The notes under the pieces were generated by a model. That model was not told the origin of the DNA. It saw only the letters and a list, made by a program, of their open reading frames with translations, and made no database searches. From positions 1 to 7,616 of the forward strand of contig CANQCB010000067.1 of the NCBI GenBank assembly GCA_947589145.1: a DNA stretch of 7,616 nt, in the 5' to 3' direction. Positions 1 through 6,627 of the stretch are shown piece by piece. Source of the stretch: an uncultured Clostridia bacterium (GTDB lineage: Bacteria > Bacillota > Clostridia > Christensenellales > Pumilibacteraceae). The position numbers and the translations under genes were made by a program. Each line of letters starts with the position of its first letter. Position 1 is the stretch's first letter.

Positions 1-1781
1 GAAGCGACGAAAAGCACCTTCTTCCCCTTCTCGGTGAGGGGCAAACCGAGATATTTCTCCCAGAACTCCGAGTTTTGCACCTCGGTTATTCTGTGGTTAA
101 ACTCCCGTGCGACTGCGGGGAGTTTCTTCCTCGCCAGCTTCTTCGCCTTGCGGTGTTTCAGCCAGGCGCGGATAGCCAGCCCCAGCTTTTTCTTGTATGT
201 TATTACCTTGTCCTCGGTCGGCAGATACGCCGAAACCGAGCGGTATCCGCGCACGTCGGCGATGGTGTTGTCCCAATATACGACGTTGCGCCCCTTCTTG
301 GGAGCGAGTATCTGACCGAGAGTCGCCCGCATGAGATACTTCCTTGTCTCGGGCTTGGGGAAACCCGACGAAGCGTGCGCCGCAGCCCTTATCCCCTCGT
401 CCGCCTCTTTCCAATCGACGTTCTCGAACAGTCCGCTATGCACGGCCGAAGGGTTCGAAGTCTTGAAGTTGTCGAAGCCCTTGCAAAAGTCGATAATAGC
501 GTCGAAAGCGTTTATCGAGCGGGCGTAGTGATATCTCAAAGTCTCTTTAGCGAAGCTCAAAATGTATATGTGCGCCATTGACGCCGCAACGTCGGGATCG
601 ATCTCGGACAGCATGATGAGTTTGTTGCGCACGTCGTAGTAGTCGGTTTTGGCGTTGACCAGACCCCTTTTGTAAAGGTGCCAGACGTTTATTCCGTTGA
701 GCGTTATGACGGGCAGACCGAGACGGAGACAATATTCCACGTCGTCCATGTGGAAGAACACGGGCAGAGGCAGATTGACCGCGCTGACTTTATCGAAGGG
801 AATACAGCAATAACACCAAGCGTTATAATTCAGGTCATACTCCTCTTCGTTAAGCGCGACGTTCAAAGCCTCGCGCATGTCGCTGTCCCGCCTGTTGAAT
901 ATGAAGTGGTCGGTTTCCCACTTCGCCCCGCTCTCGAATTGCAAATACTTCTCGTCGGTGGCGAACATCGCCCCGCCTATTATACTGTCCTTATGCTCGG
1001 GAAGAAGTAACGCGAGCAGTGATATATTGCGCGCAATAGCCTCGGTATACAGCACAATGTCGTCGTCGAGGAACAGGAAGTTGGTGAAGTCCTCTCCCGA
1101 GCGCAGCGCTTCCATAAGACAGCGGGTAAATCCGCTCGCCCCGCCGCGGTTCTCGTTGGGCGTGACGAGTATGTTCTCGTCGCAAAGCTCTCCCGCGGGC
1201 AATGTGCCGCCGTTATCCGCCACAAACACCTTTACCGCACCGTGCAACGCGCCGCCCGAAGAAAGCGCCTCGGCAAAGCGGCGAAGATTGGCGGTTATGA
1301 ACTCTTCGCGGCGATAGGTGCATATCCCCACCGCAAGTTTTACGCGATTGAGCTCCCGAGCCGGCGTCGTCGAATATTCCCCGCCAAGCAGTGCGCAGCC
1401 CTCACCGAGCGCGGTGAGAGTGAAGTAGAATATCCCCTCTTCTTCTGTCGGCACGGCGCACTCGAAGTCGCCGTCCGCTACCGCCTCGCCGACGCAGGTG
1501 CGCACGAGCTCGCCGCCGCGCGCCGACATAACGTACAGCCCGACGGCGAATCTGCCCTTGAGCCGCAACGTCAGCGTGAGGTTATCCAACCCGGCATATT
1601 TTTTCCACTTGGAGAGGGAGAAGCTGTTGAAATAGGTATCCGCCGAGAGATATCCGCCCTCGGCAAAAACGGCGCCGACGTCCAACGTAAACCCGACGCC
1701 CTTAAAATACATTTCTGCCTCGCCGCAAATATCCCCTTTCGGAAAGGCTAATCCGTGCAGACGAAAACGCCATCCACCCAT
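1..1781 (-). CDS. GlfT2-like family 2 glycosyltransferase, second copy, partial (3' end beyond window)
   Basis: Reading leftward from ATG at 1779-1781, the frame stays open for 593 codons to base 1, so the C-terminus is missing. A weak ribosome site (AAGGCGG) lies 9 bases upstream. The layout matches GlfT2-type galactofuranosyltransferases: an N-terminal beta-rich domain (about residues 1-145), then a GT-A domain opening with VGICTYRRE (151-159). Next come the metal-binding triad LFLDDDIV (DDD at 239-241), NAWCYCC (320-326), the acidic catalytic segment MDDVEY (345-350) and NVWH (365-368). In the family, these Asp and His residues bind the metal and activate the acceptor sugar. A very basic stretch (about 530-555) may sit on the membrane. 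The enzyme would transfer a sugar, probably from a nucleotide donor, to a growing glycan; the sugar itself cannot be read from sequence. It follows dut by 21 bases and is probably in one transcript with it. It is GC-rich compared with its paralogue upstream. The family call is firm and the galactofuranose specificity is inference. Confidence 0.87.
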   Translation of the reverse strand, partial: MGGWRFRLHGLAFPKGDICGEAEMYFKGVGFTLDVGAVFAEGGYLSADTYFNSFSLSKWKKYAGLDNLTLTLRLKGRFAVGLYVMSARGGELVRTCVGEAVADGDFECAVPTEEEGIFYFTLTALGEGCALLGGEYSTTPARELNRVKLAVGICTYRREEFITANLRRFAEALSSGGALHGAVKVFVADNGGTLPAGELCDENILVTPNENRGGASGFTRCLMEALRSGEDFTNFLFLDDDIVLYTEAIARNISLLALLLPEHKDSIIGGAMFATDEKYLQFESGAKWETDHFIFNRRDSDMREALNVALNEEEYDLNYNAWCYCCIPFDKVSAVNLPLPVFFHMDDVEYCLRLGLPVITLNGINVWHLYKRGLVNAKTDYYDVRNKLIMLSEIDPDVAASMAHIYILSFAKETLRYHYARSINAFDAIIDFCKGFDNFKTSNPSAVHSGLFENVDWKEADEGIRAAAHASSGFPKPETRKYLMRATLGQILAPKKGRNVVYWDNTIADVRGYRSVSAYLPTEDKVITYKKKLGLAIRAWLKHRKAKKLARKKLPAVAREFNHRITEVQNSEFWEKYLGLPLTEKGKKVLFVA

Positions 1782-1802
1782 ATTATCGTTCCGCCTTGTT
1801 GA

Positions 1803-2270
1803 TTATTTTGTAGTGCTGCCGAAGCCGCCGGTACGAACGCCCGAAGCCTCGTCGTCGTCCGTCAGATAATACGCGAGGAATATGCCCTGCGCGAACGCCT
1901 TGCCCGCGTCCACGACAAGATCCTTATCGCTGCGGTTGGTCATCTTTATCATGATATGTCCTTCGTTTTCCGCGCCGAAATAGTCGGCGTCGATTATTCC
2001 CACGGTGTTGTCGAGGGCGAGCTTATACTTAAAGCCCAGCCCCGAGCGCGGGAATATGGCAAGCACGCGGTCGCCGTCCATTCGGCAGCGAATACCCGTC
2101 GGTATCTTCACCGTCTCCCCCGCCGCAATACTCAGCGGAGAGGGCGCGAAAAAGTCGTACCCCGCGCTGCCCGCGGTCGCACGGCATGGCAGTTTTATTC
2201 CGTCGTATACGTCGCCGTCGCCGCCGTCCGTAACGAACCGTTCTTTCGATACTTTATAGAACTTCGTCAT
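1803..2270 (-). CDS. dut: dUTP diphosphatase (dUTPase), homotrimeric type
   Basis: Hydrolyses dUTP to dUMP and diphosphate, keeping uracil out of DNA and supplying dUMP for thymidylate synthesis; cytosolic. The 155 residues carry the five conserved motifs of trimeric dUTPases in order: I, AGYDFFA (36-42); II, PRSGLG (74-79); III, GIIDADYFG (91-99), which contains the catalytic Asp; IV, FAQG (126-129); V, RTGGFGST (146-153), the C-terminal arm that closes over the substrate. The length is normal for the family. Motif V ends in Thr-Lys where Gly is usual after GFGST. The ATG at 2268-2270 overlaps the TGA of the upstream glycosyltransferase (ATGA) and has a perfect TAAGGAGG ribosome site, so the start is secure and translation is probably coupled. 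The second glycosyltransferase follows 21 bases downstream. Its placement between two sugar transferases is odd, because no biochemical link is known. Confidence 0.96.
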   Translation of the reverse strand: MTKFYKVSKERFVTDGGDGDVYDGIKLPCRATAGSAGYDFFAPSPLSIAAGETVKIPTGIRCRMDGDRVLAIFPRSGLGFKYKLALDNTVGIIDADYFGAENEGHIMIKMTNRSDKDLVVDAGKAFAQGIFLAYYLTDDDEASGVRTGGFGSTTK

Positions 2271-4000
2271 TCTTCCTCCTTACCGAAGAAGCGTTTGTTC
2301 CACTCTTCTTCCGTGCATAATTCCAAATAATGTTTTTTGTAATCTCTGCGTGCTTTTCCGTAACGAAACAGCAACCTGAAAAACATCTTTTCGGCTTTGC
2401 GACGAATTTTCCGCCGCCTCTTTCCGTCGAGCGTGCAGACGTAGCCCTGTTCTTTATCGCTGTCGTATACGACGGCCGTTTTCCGAAACTTGACCTTTTT
2501 CGCCGTAAGTTCGCCGACTTCCGCGATAACGGGCTTTTTGCGGAAGAAAAACGACGGCAGGAAGTTTTCCAGAAGCATCAGCAGTTTATTCAAAAAAGCG
2601 ACCTTGCTCTTTTTCGGTTCTCCCTTTTCGGGCATTTCGCCGAATTTCTCTTCCAACTCGGCTTTGGGCAGATATACGGGTTTGATTTTCATCAACTCGG
2701 CGTTTAATTGTTCCATATCCGCGTCTTTGTAAAATCGCACGCCGCCGAAAAAGTCCTCATATCCTCGCAAAATCGTCTCCGCGCCGTCATAATCCAACAC
2801 CGACAGGCGTCTCATGACGCGGTAAATCATCAGCATTGCCATATAGAACCGACCGCGCCCGAACAGCATTGCGTTTGCGGCGGTCGAATTTCTTGCCGCG
2901 TAATATTCCGTCGAAGGGCTGCTTTTTACCGCAAATCCTTGGTGCCAAACGGATATGCCGTTCATCAATACTATCCCTTCCGCGGAGCGTATGCTGTATT
3001 CTATGTCGTCGCCTTTGACGAAAAACGGGAACGGCAAGCCGTACTTTTCCACGGCAGAGACGGGCATACACATATACCACCAGGCGTTATACGTCGCCTT
3101 GTTCTCCTTCTCGTCGAGAATCAGGTTTTTCCGCTCCGTCAGGTCCACGCCGCTGTTTATGGAAAAAACTCTGCTTTTCTTGAAATATGCGCCGTGTTCG
3201 TGCTGAACCGACGGCTTTTCGAGAGTGAGCATATTGCCGCCGACGGACGCGCTCTTATGTTCCCCCGTAAGACAGGACACGAGATAAAACGTTCGTTTAA
3301 GCAGTTCAAACGTAAAAACAATGTCGTCGTCCATGAGCAGAAAGTGCGTGAACGACTTATCCTTGCAAACCTCGATCATGCCGCGCGTGAAACCGCCCGA
3401 ACCGCCGAGATTTTTATTCCGAACGAGAGTATAACATTCCGACGAAGGAAGTTCCAATGTGCCCGCGTTGTCTATGATAAAGACGTGCAAGCGATCCTTC
3501 CACTCTCCCGTCATTTCGGCGGCGACGATATCGAGGTTGCGCTTTACAAAAGTTTCTCTTTTATACGTGCAAATTACTATGCCGATTTTTGTCTCGCTCG
3601 GGGTGACGTCGCTCTCGTATCTGCCGCCGAGCAAAGCAGTTTCGGTTATAGCGGAAATTTCAAAGAAAATGTACCCTTTGGGAGGAATTTGCGACAAGTC
3701 CACGTCAATCGTCGCGTTGCCCGAACAGGCGCGCGTGAGTATTTTCTGCGACTTGCCGCGCAAGGACTTACGGAAAAACGTAATTTCGTATTCCCCTTCA
3801 GCTTCGAGCGAGAGAGAAAAGGCGTTGATTCCGCAATATTCGGCGTACTTTGTATACGGAAAAAGGTTGAAATGACTGTCAAACGACGCCGTTTCACCTT
3901 TTTTCAACGATAACGCGCCGTCTTGTATTTCTCCGCCGAAGTAATATAACTCCGTCGCGTTCTCTATCGGTGCGCCGAAAGTGAGATCAAAAAGTACCAA
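2267..4000 (-). CDS. GlfT2-like family 2 glycosyltransferase, first copy
   Basis: A 577-residue enzyme resembling bacterial galactofuranosyltransferases of the GlfT2 type (mycobacterial GlfT2 is about 640 aa). An N-terminal beta-sandwich-like region (about 1-135) precedes a GT-A domain: IVICTYKRE (141-149), the NLGGSGGFTRG donor loop (197-207), LLMDDDIVF with metal-binding DDD at 224-226, QHEHGA (266-271), NAWWYMC (305-311), the catalytic segment GDDIEYS (330-336) and VWHQ with a probable metal-binding His353. The C-terminal 60 residues are strongly basic. There is no clear signal peptide or membrane helix, so it is probably cytosolic and membrane-associated. The start is TTG at 3998-4000: the first internal Met is residue 163, and an in-frame TAA at 4049-4051, with no other start codon before the TTG, blocks extension. 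AAGGAA lies 9 bases upstream. It is the first gene of the leftward operon and its stop overlaps the dut start. The likely role is building a surface glycan; donor and acceptor are not determined. Confidence 0.88.
   Translation of the reverse strand: MVLFDLTFGAPIENATELYYFGGEIQDGALSLKKGETASFDSHFNLFPYTKYAEYCGINAFSLSLEAEGEYEITFFRKSLRGKSQKILTRACSGNATIDVDLSQIPPKGYIFFEISAITETALLGGRYESDVTPSETKIGIVICTYKRETFVKRNLDIVAAEMTGEWKDRLHVFIIDNAGTLELPSSECYTLVRNKNLGGSGGFTRGMIEVCKDKSFTHFLLMDDDIVFTFELLKRTFYLVSCLTGEHKSASVGGNMLTLEKPSVQHEHGAYFKKSRVFSINSGVDLTERKNLILDEKENKATYNAWWYMCMPVSAVEKYGLPFPFFVKGDDIEYSIRSAEGIVLMNGISVWHQGFAVKSSPSTEYYAARNSTAANAMLFGRGRFYMAMLMIYRVMRRLSVLDYDGAETILRGYEDFFGGVRFYKDADMEQLNAELMKIKPVYLPKAELEEKFGEMPEKGEPKKSKVAFLNKLLMLLENFLPSFFFRKKPVIAEVGELTAKKVKFRKTAVVYDSDKEQGYVCTLDGKRRRKIRRKAEKMFFRLLFRYGKARRDYKKHYLELCTEEEWNKRFFGKEEE
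2275..2282 (-). promoter_or_regulatory. Ribosome binding site of dut
   Basis: On the minus strand this reads TAAGGAGG, a full complement to the 16S rRNA 3' end, 4 bases before the dut ATG. It lies inside the last codons of the upstream glycosyltransferase, where it helps encode the Gly-Lys-Glu-Glu-Glu tail. Dut can therefore be translated efficiently on the shared transcript, by re-initiation or on its own. Confidence 0.9.
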
Positions 4001-4009
4001 TTTCGATGA

Positions 4010-4016
4010 TTCCTTT
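4010..4016 (-). promoter_or_regulatory. Ribosome binding site of first glycosyltransferase
   Basis: The minus strand reads AAAGGAA, ending 9 bases before the TTG start. It lies directly beside the 38-bp palindrome, and its AAGGAA can pair with TTCCTT of the palindrome's near arm across a 5-base ATATA loop. This site is what supports the unusual TTG start. Confidence 0.65.
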
Positions 4017-4054
4017 ATATAAGGAACAAAACAGCGCTGTTTTGTTCCTTATAT
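4017..4054. repeat. Perfect 38-bp palindrome, possible terminator or operator
   Basis: Each 19-base arm (for example ATATAAGGAACAAAACAGC) is the exact reverse complement of the other, with no central gap; symmetry breaks at 4016/4055. As RNA from either strand it would fold into a stem of about 17 bp with a GCGC loop. It begins 32 bases after the tpiA stop, a normal place for a transcription terminator, and its T-rich arm (GCTGTTTTGTT) is the A-tract/stem/T-tract form of bidirectional terminators. There is no long uninterrupted T-run after the stem, so termination may be partial. It also sits 16 bases from the next gene's start, so a DNA-binding operator or a translation-control hairpin is possible. 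Confidence 0.8.
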
Positions 4055-4086
4055 CCGTAATTTAAGTTTGTATGAAATGTCGGCTA

Positions 4087-4842
4087 TCAGTCCTGATAAT
4101 TTACGACTTGGCTGAAATCAACCGCTTTGAGCGAAGCGCCGCCGATAAGACCGCCGTCTATATCCTTCTGCGCCATGAGTTCTTTCACGTTCTTCGGGTT
4201 CATAGAGCCGCCGTATTGAATGCGGACTTTGTTCGCCGTCTTGCGATCGGCGATCTTTGCAAGCACGTTGCGGCAGAACTTAATGGTTTCTTCCGCCTGC
4301 TCGCTTGTCGCGGTTTTGCCCGTGCCGATTGCCCAAACGGGCTCGTATGCGATAACGACTTTTGCGACGTCCTCCGCGGTGAGATCCGCAAGCCCTTCGA
4401 CAAGCTGCTTGCGAATAACCGACTTGGTGCGGTTCTTCTCTCTCTGGTCGAGAGTCTCGCCCACGCAAACTATGGGTTTAAGTCCCTTTGCAAGCGCGGT
4501 TTTAAGGCGCTTGTTAACGCTTTCGTTGGTCTCTCCGAAATATTGACGGCGTTCGCTGTGTCCGATTATGACGTATTCCGCGCCTGCTTCGAGAAGCATA
4601 TCCGCGGAGATCTCGCCCGTGAACGCGCCTTTCTCCGCCCAAGCGACGTTTTCCGCGCCGACTTTGATATTCGTGCCTTTGCACAACGCGGCGGCGGTTT
4701 CGATATCCGTGTAAGGTACGCAAATAGCGACTTCGCACTTTGCGCCGACTACCAAGGGTTTAAGTTCCTCGATAAGAGCTGTCGCCTCGACCTTGGTCAT
4801 GTTCATTTTCCAGTTTCCTGCAATAATGGGTTTTCTTGCCAT
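4087..4842 (-). CDS. tpiA: Triosephosphate isomerase
   Basis: Interconverts dihydroxyacetone phosphate and glyceraldehyde 3-phosphate in glycolysis and gluconeogenesis; cytosolic TIM-barrel dimer. The 251 residues match the usual length of about 250. Visible signatures: GNWKMN (9-14) with the substrate-binding Asn10 and Lys12; IIGHSERR (92-99) with catalytic His95; AYEPVWAIGTGK (165-176) with catalytic Glu167 and the mobile loop 6; phosphate-binding YGGSM (210-214) and GGLIGGASL (230-238). The ATG at 4840-4842 has an AGAGGA ribosome site 7 bases upstream and starts at the standard MARKPIIAGNWK N-terminus. It has its own promoter 46 bases upstream and is divergent from cls. Other glycolytic genes (gap, pgk, gpmI), often beside it in Bacillota, are absent from this window. 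The glycosyltransferase operon follows after 86 bases, past the palindrome. Confidence 0.98.
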   Translation of the reverse strand: MARKPIIAGNWKMNMTKVEATALIEELKPLVVGAKCEVAICVPYTDIETAAALCKGTNIKVGAENVAWAEKGAFTGEISADMLLEAGAEYVIIGHSERRQYFGETNESVNKRLKTALAKGLKPIVCVGETLDQREKNRTKSVIRKQLVEGLADLTAEDVAKVVIAYEPVWAIGTGKTATSEQAEETIKFCRNVLAKIADRKTANKVRIQYGGSMNPKNVKELMAQKDIDGGLIGGASLKAVDFSQVVNYQD

Positions 4843-4883
4843 AATTACTTCCTCTTGTTTTTTATTTTGAGTATCACTCCGAA

Positions 4884-4898
4884 TGGTATTATATACCA
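4884..4898. repeat. Inverted repeat over the tpiA -10 box
   Basis: TGGTAT-TAT-ATACCA is a perfect inverted repeat with 6-base arms and a 3-base centre. It contains the whole tpiA TATAAT box. A repressor bound here would block the promoter, but the AT-rich symmetry may be accidental. Confidence 0.45.
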
Positions 4899-4916
4899 AT
4901 TCCCCGTATTTTGCAA
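4888..4916 (-). promoter_or_regulatory. Sigma-A-type promoter of tpiA
   Basis: On the minus strand a -35 TTGCAA (4911-4916) and a perfect -10 TATAAT (4888-4893) are separated by 17 bases. Transcription would start near 4881, giving a leader of about 40 bases to the tpiA ATG. The -10 box is embedded in an inverted repeat. Confidence 0.75.
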
Positions 4917-4980
4917 GACTTTTATTGCGTTTTTGCGTATTTTCGGTAGTTTTGCGCGACGTTTTCCTCTGCGCCTGCTA

Positions 4981-5010
4981 TTGACATTACGGGGCGGCGA
5001 GTGTTATAAT
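4981..5010 (+). promoter_or_regulatory. Near-ideal sigma-A promoter of cls
   Basis: A perfect -35 TTGACA (4981-4986) and a perfect -10 TATAAT (5005-5010) are 18 bases apart. A TG one base upstream of the -10 (5002-5003) makes it an extended -10 promoter. Transcription would start near 5017, about 33 bases before the cls ATG. It faces away from the tpiA promoter. Confidence 0.85.
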
Positions 5011-5049
5011 GAATAATAGATTTCATATTCGTGCATTTTAGGTATACAA

Positions 5050-6627
5050 ATGAAGTTTTTGAAAAAAATATTCAGCAAAATATTCAGCAAAACGACTTTT
5101 ACTTTTCTTGCCATTATCCTGCAATTAGGCTTCTATTTTTTGTTGGATTATCTTCTCGAACGCATTATGAACGAGATCCCCGGTCGGTTCGGTCCGTTTA
5201 CTTTTTCGGGGCTTATAAGCGTAAGCGTAAACCTGATCATCTCGCTGTTTTTCATCGTGCGTATCGTCATTCGGGATATGCCGCCGGACGCAAAAGTATC
5301 TTGGATCATTCTCATTGCCATCGCTCCCATTGCCGGCGCTCTGCTCTATCTCCTCTTTTCTCAGCAACGTCTTTCCCGTAAAAAATTCCGACACTTCGCA
5401 AAAATTCGCGAGGACTTAAAAGAATATATCACGAGCGATAACGACTATTCGGATCTACTCGGCCCTTACGCGGGGATAAGCCGTTATCTCTATAACGAGG
5501 CAAACGCCATTCCGCACAGATATTCGGACATAGAATATTTCCCGACAGGCGAACTCTTTTGGGACGCGCTCGTGCGCGAGTTGGAAAAAGCGGAAAAATA
5601 TATCTTCATGGAGTACTTCATAATTGACTACGGGGTCATGTGGAGCACGGTGGAAGATATTCTTTTGCGCAAAAAGGCGCAAGGCGTCGTCATCAAACTC
5701 ATGTACGACGACTTCGGTTGCATACCGCACGTCGGCACGGACTTCTGCAAAAAAATGCGGAAAAAGGGCATCGAATGCTATCGTTTCAATAAATTCACGC
5801 CCCTTGCGACCGCGCGGCATAACAACCGAGACCACCGTAAGATAACGGTGATCGACGGACGCGTGGGCTTTATGGGCGGCACAAACATAGCCGACGAATA
5901 CGTTAATATCACCCACCCTTTCGGTCAATGGAAGGACTCTTCGGTAATGCTCAAAGGCGCGGCGGTGCAAAACCTCATTACGCTGTTTATCTCTATGTAC
6001 GGCTCGCTGACAAATACCGATTGGAGCGACATTTCGCAATATATCCCCGAATATTATGAAGATTACGGCGAGTCCACGGGCATTTTGCAACCGTTCGGCG
6101 ACGGTCCGAAACCCGTTTTCAAAGACCACGTCGCGGAAAAATGCATACTCGATATGATCAACAGGTCGACGGAATATATGTACATCATGACTCCCTACCT
6201 CATAATCGACAACAATTTGCAATCCGCACTCTGCTCCGCCGCGCAACGAGGCGTGGACGTGCGCATAATCACTCCGCGCATTCCCGACAAAAAAATCGTG
6301 TTCTGGATCACGAGGCGCAACTATATCAATCTCAACAAAGCGGGAGTGAAAATCTACGAATATCTTCCCGGGTTCATTCATTCCAAGTGCTATCTCAGCG
6401 ACGATACGCTGGGCTTGTGCGGCACGATGAATATGGACTACCGCTCCCTGCTCCACCACTTCGAATGCGGCGTCTGGATGTACAAAACGACCTGCTTGCG
6501 GGATATGAAAGCGGATTTCGAAGCGACTTTCGCCGTCAGCGAACTCATGACGGAAGAGACCATTAAACAAACCCTTCCGAAGCGCATAGTCAGCGCCATA
6601 GGCTCTATATTCTCGCCCCTGCTGTAA
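5050..6627 (+). CDS. cls: Cardiolipin synthase, phospholipase D superfamily
   Basis: Joins two phosphatidylglycerol molecules into cardiolipin and glycerol at the cytoplasmic membrane. The 525 residues show the Bacillota Cls layout: a short basic N-terminus, hydrophobic segments at about 15-37, 53-75 and 83-104 (the last with the WIILIAIAPIAGALLYLLF signature of the PLD N-terminal domain), then two catalytic phospholipase D modules. HKD motif 1 is HRKITVID (His262, Lys264, Asp269) followed by GGTN (276-279). HKD motif 2 is HSKCYLSD (His444, Lys446, Asp451) followed by GTMNMDYRS (458-466). Both are complete, so the enzyme should be active. The ATG at 5050-5052 follows a weak AGG-type ribosome site, in contrast to the very strong promoter. 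Residues 7-14 (IFSKIFSK) come from an exact 12-bp tandem repeat. A cation antiporter gene follows 89 bases downstream on the same strand. Confidence 0.95.
   Translation: MKFLKKIFSKIFSKTTFTFLAIILQLGFYFLLDYLLERIMNEIPGRFGPFTFSGLISVSVNLIISLFFIVRIVIRDMPPDAKVSWIILIAIAPIAGALLYLLFSQQRLSRKKFRHFAKIREDLKEYITSDNDYSDLLGPYAGISRYLYNEANAIPHRYSDIEYFPTGELFWDALVRELEKAEKYIFMEYFIIDYGVMWSTVEDILLRKKAQGVVIKLMYDDFGCIPHVGTDFCKKMRKKGIECYRFNKFTPLATARHNNRDHRKITVIDGRVGFMGGTNIADEYVNITHPFGQWKDSSVMLKGAAVQNLITLFISMYGSLTNTDWSDISQYIPEYYEDYGESTGILQPFGDGPKPVFKDHVAEKCILDMINRSTEYMYIMTPYLIIDNNLQSALCSAAQRGVDVRIITPRIPDKKIVFWITRRNYINLNKAGVKIYEYLPGFIHSKCYLSDDTLGLCGTMNMDYRSLLHHFECGVWMYKTTCLRDMKADFEATFAVSELMTEETIKQTLPKRIVSAIGSIFSPLL
5068..5091 (+). 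repeat. cls: 12-bp direct tandem repeat in cls
   Basis: ATATTCAGCAAA occurs twice head to tail and encodes IFSK twice in the basic N-terminus of Cls. Twelve bases is a whole number of codons, so gain or loss of a unit by slippage would keep the frame. Confidence 0.9.

Noticed and set aside
1242..1751. Plus-strand open frames (also 75-581 and 678-1010) opposite the second glycosyltransferase
   Set aside because: The minus-strand frame is continuous from 1781 to base 1 with glycosyltransferase motifs throughout, so these are shadows.
2708..3913. A 401-codon open frame on the plus strand opposite the first glycosyltransferase
   Set aside because: It lies antisense to a gene with clear family motifs, its translation resembles no family I recognise, and I see no reason to prefer it over the real gene. 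It is a by-product of the codon usage of the opposite strand.
4055..4086. A dedicated promoter for the glycosyltransferase operon (TTTCAT, 17 bases, ATATAA on the minus strand)
   Set aside because: Both boxes are poor matches and the -10 would overlap the palindrome; read-through from tpiA is equally possible, so it was not annotated.
4840..4899. Longer tpiA start at a TTG near 4899, adding 19 residues
   Set aside because: It would place the start codon upstream of the -10 box, and the extra residues are absent from the standard N-terminus; ATG at 4842 has a good ribosome site.
4072..5016. A 314-codon open frame on the plus strand opposite tpiA
   Set aside because: It is antisense to an intact tpiA, extends over both divergent promoters, and has no family signature.
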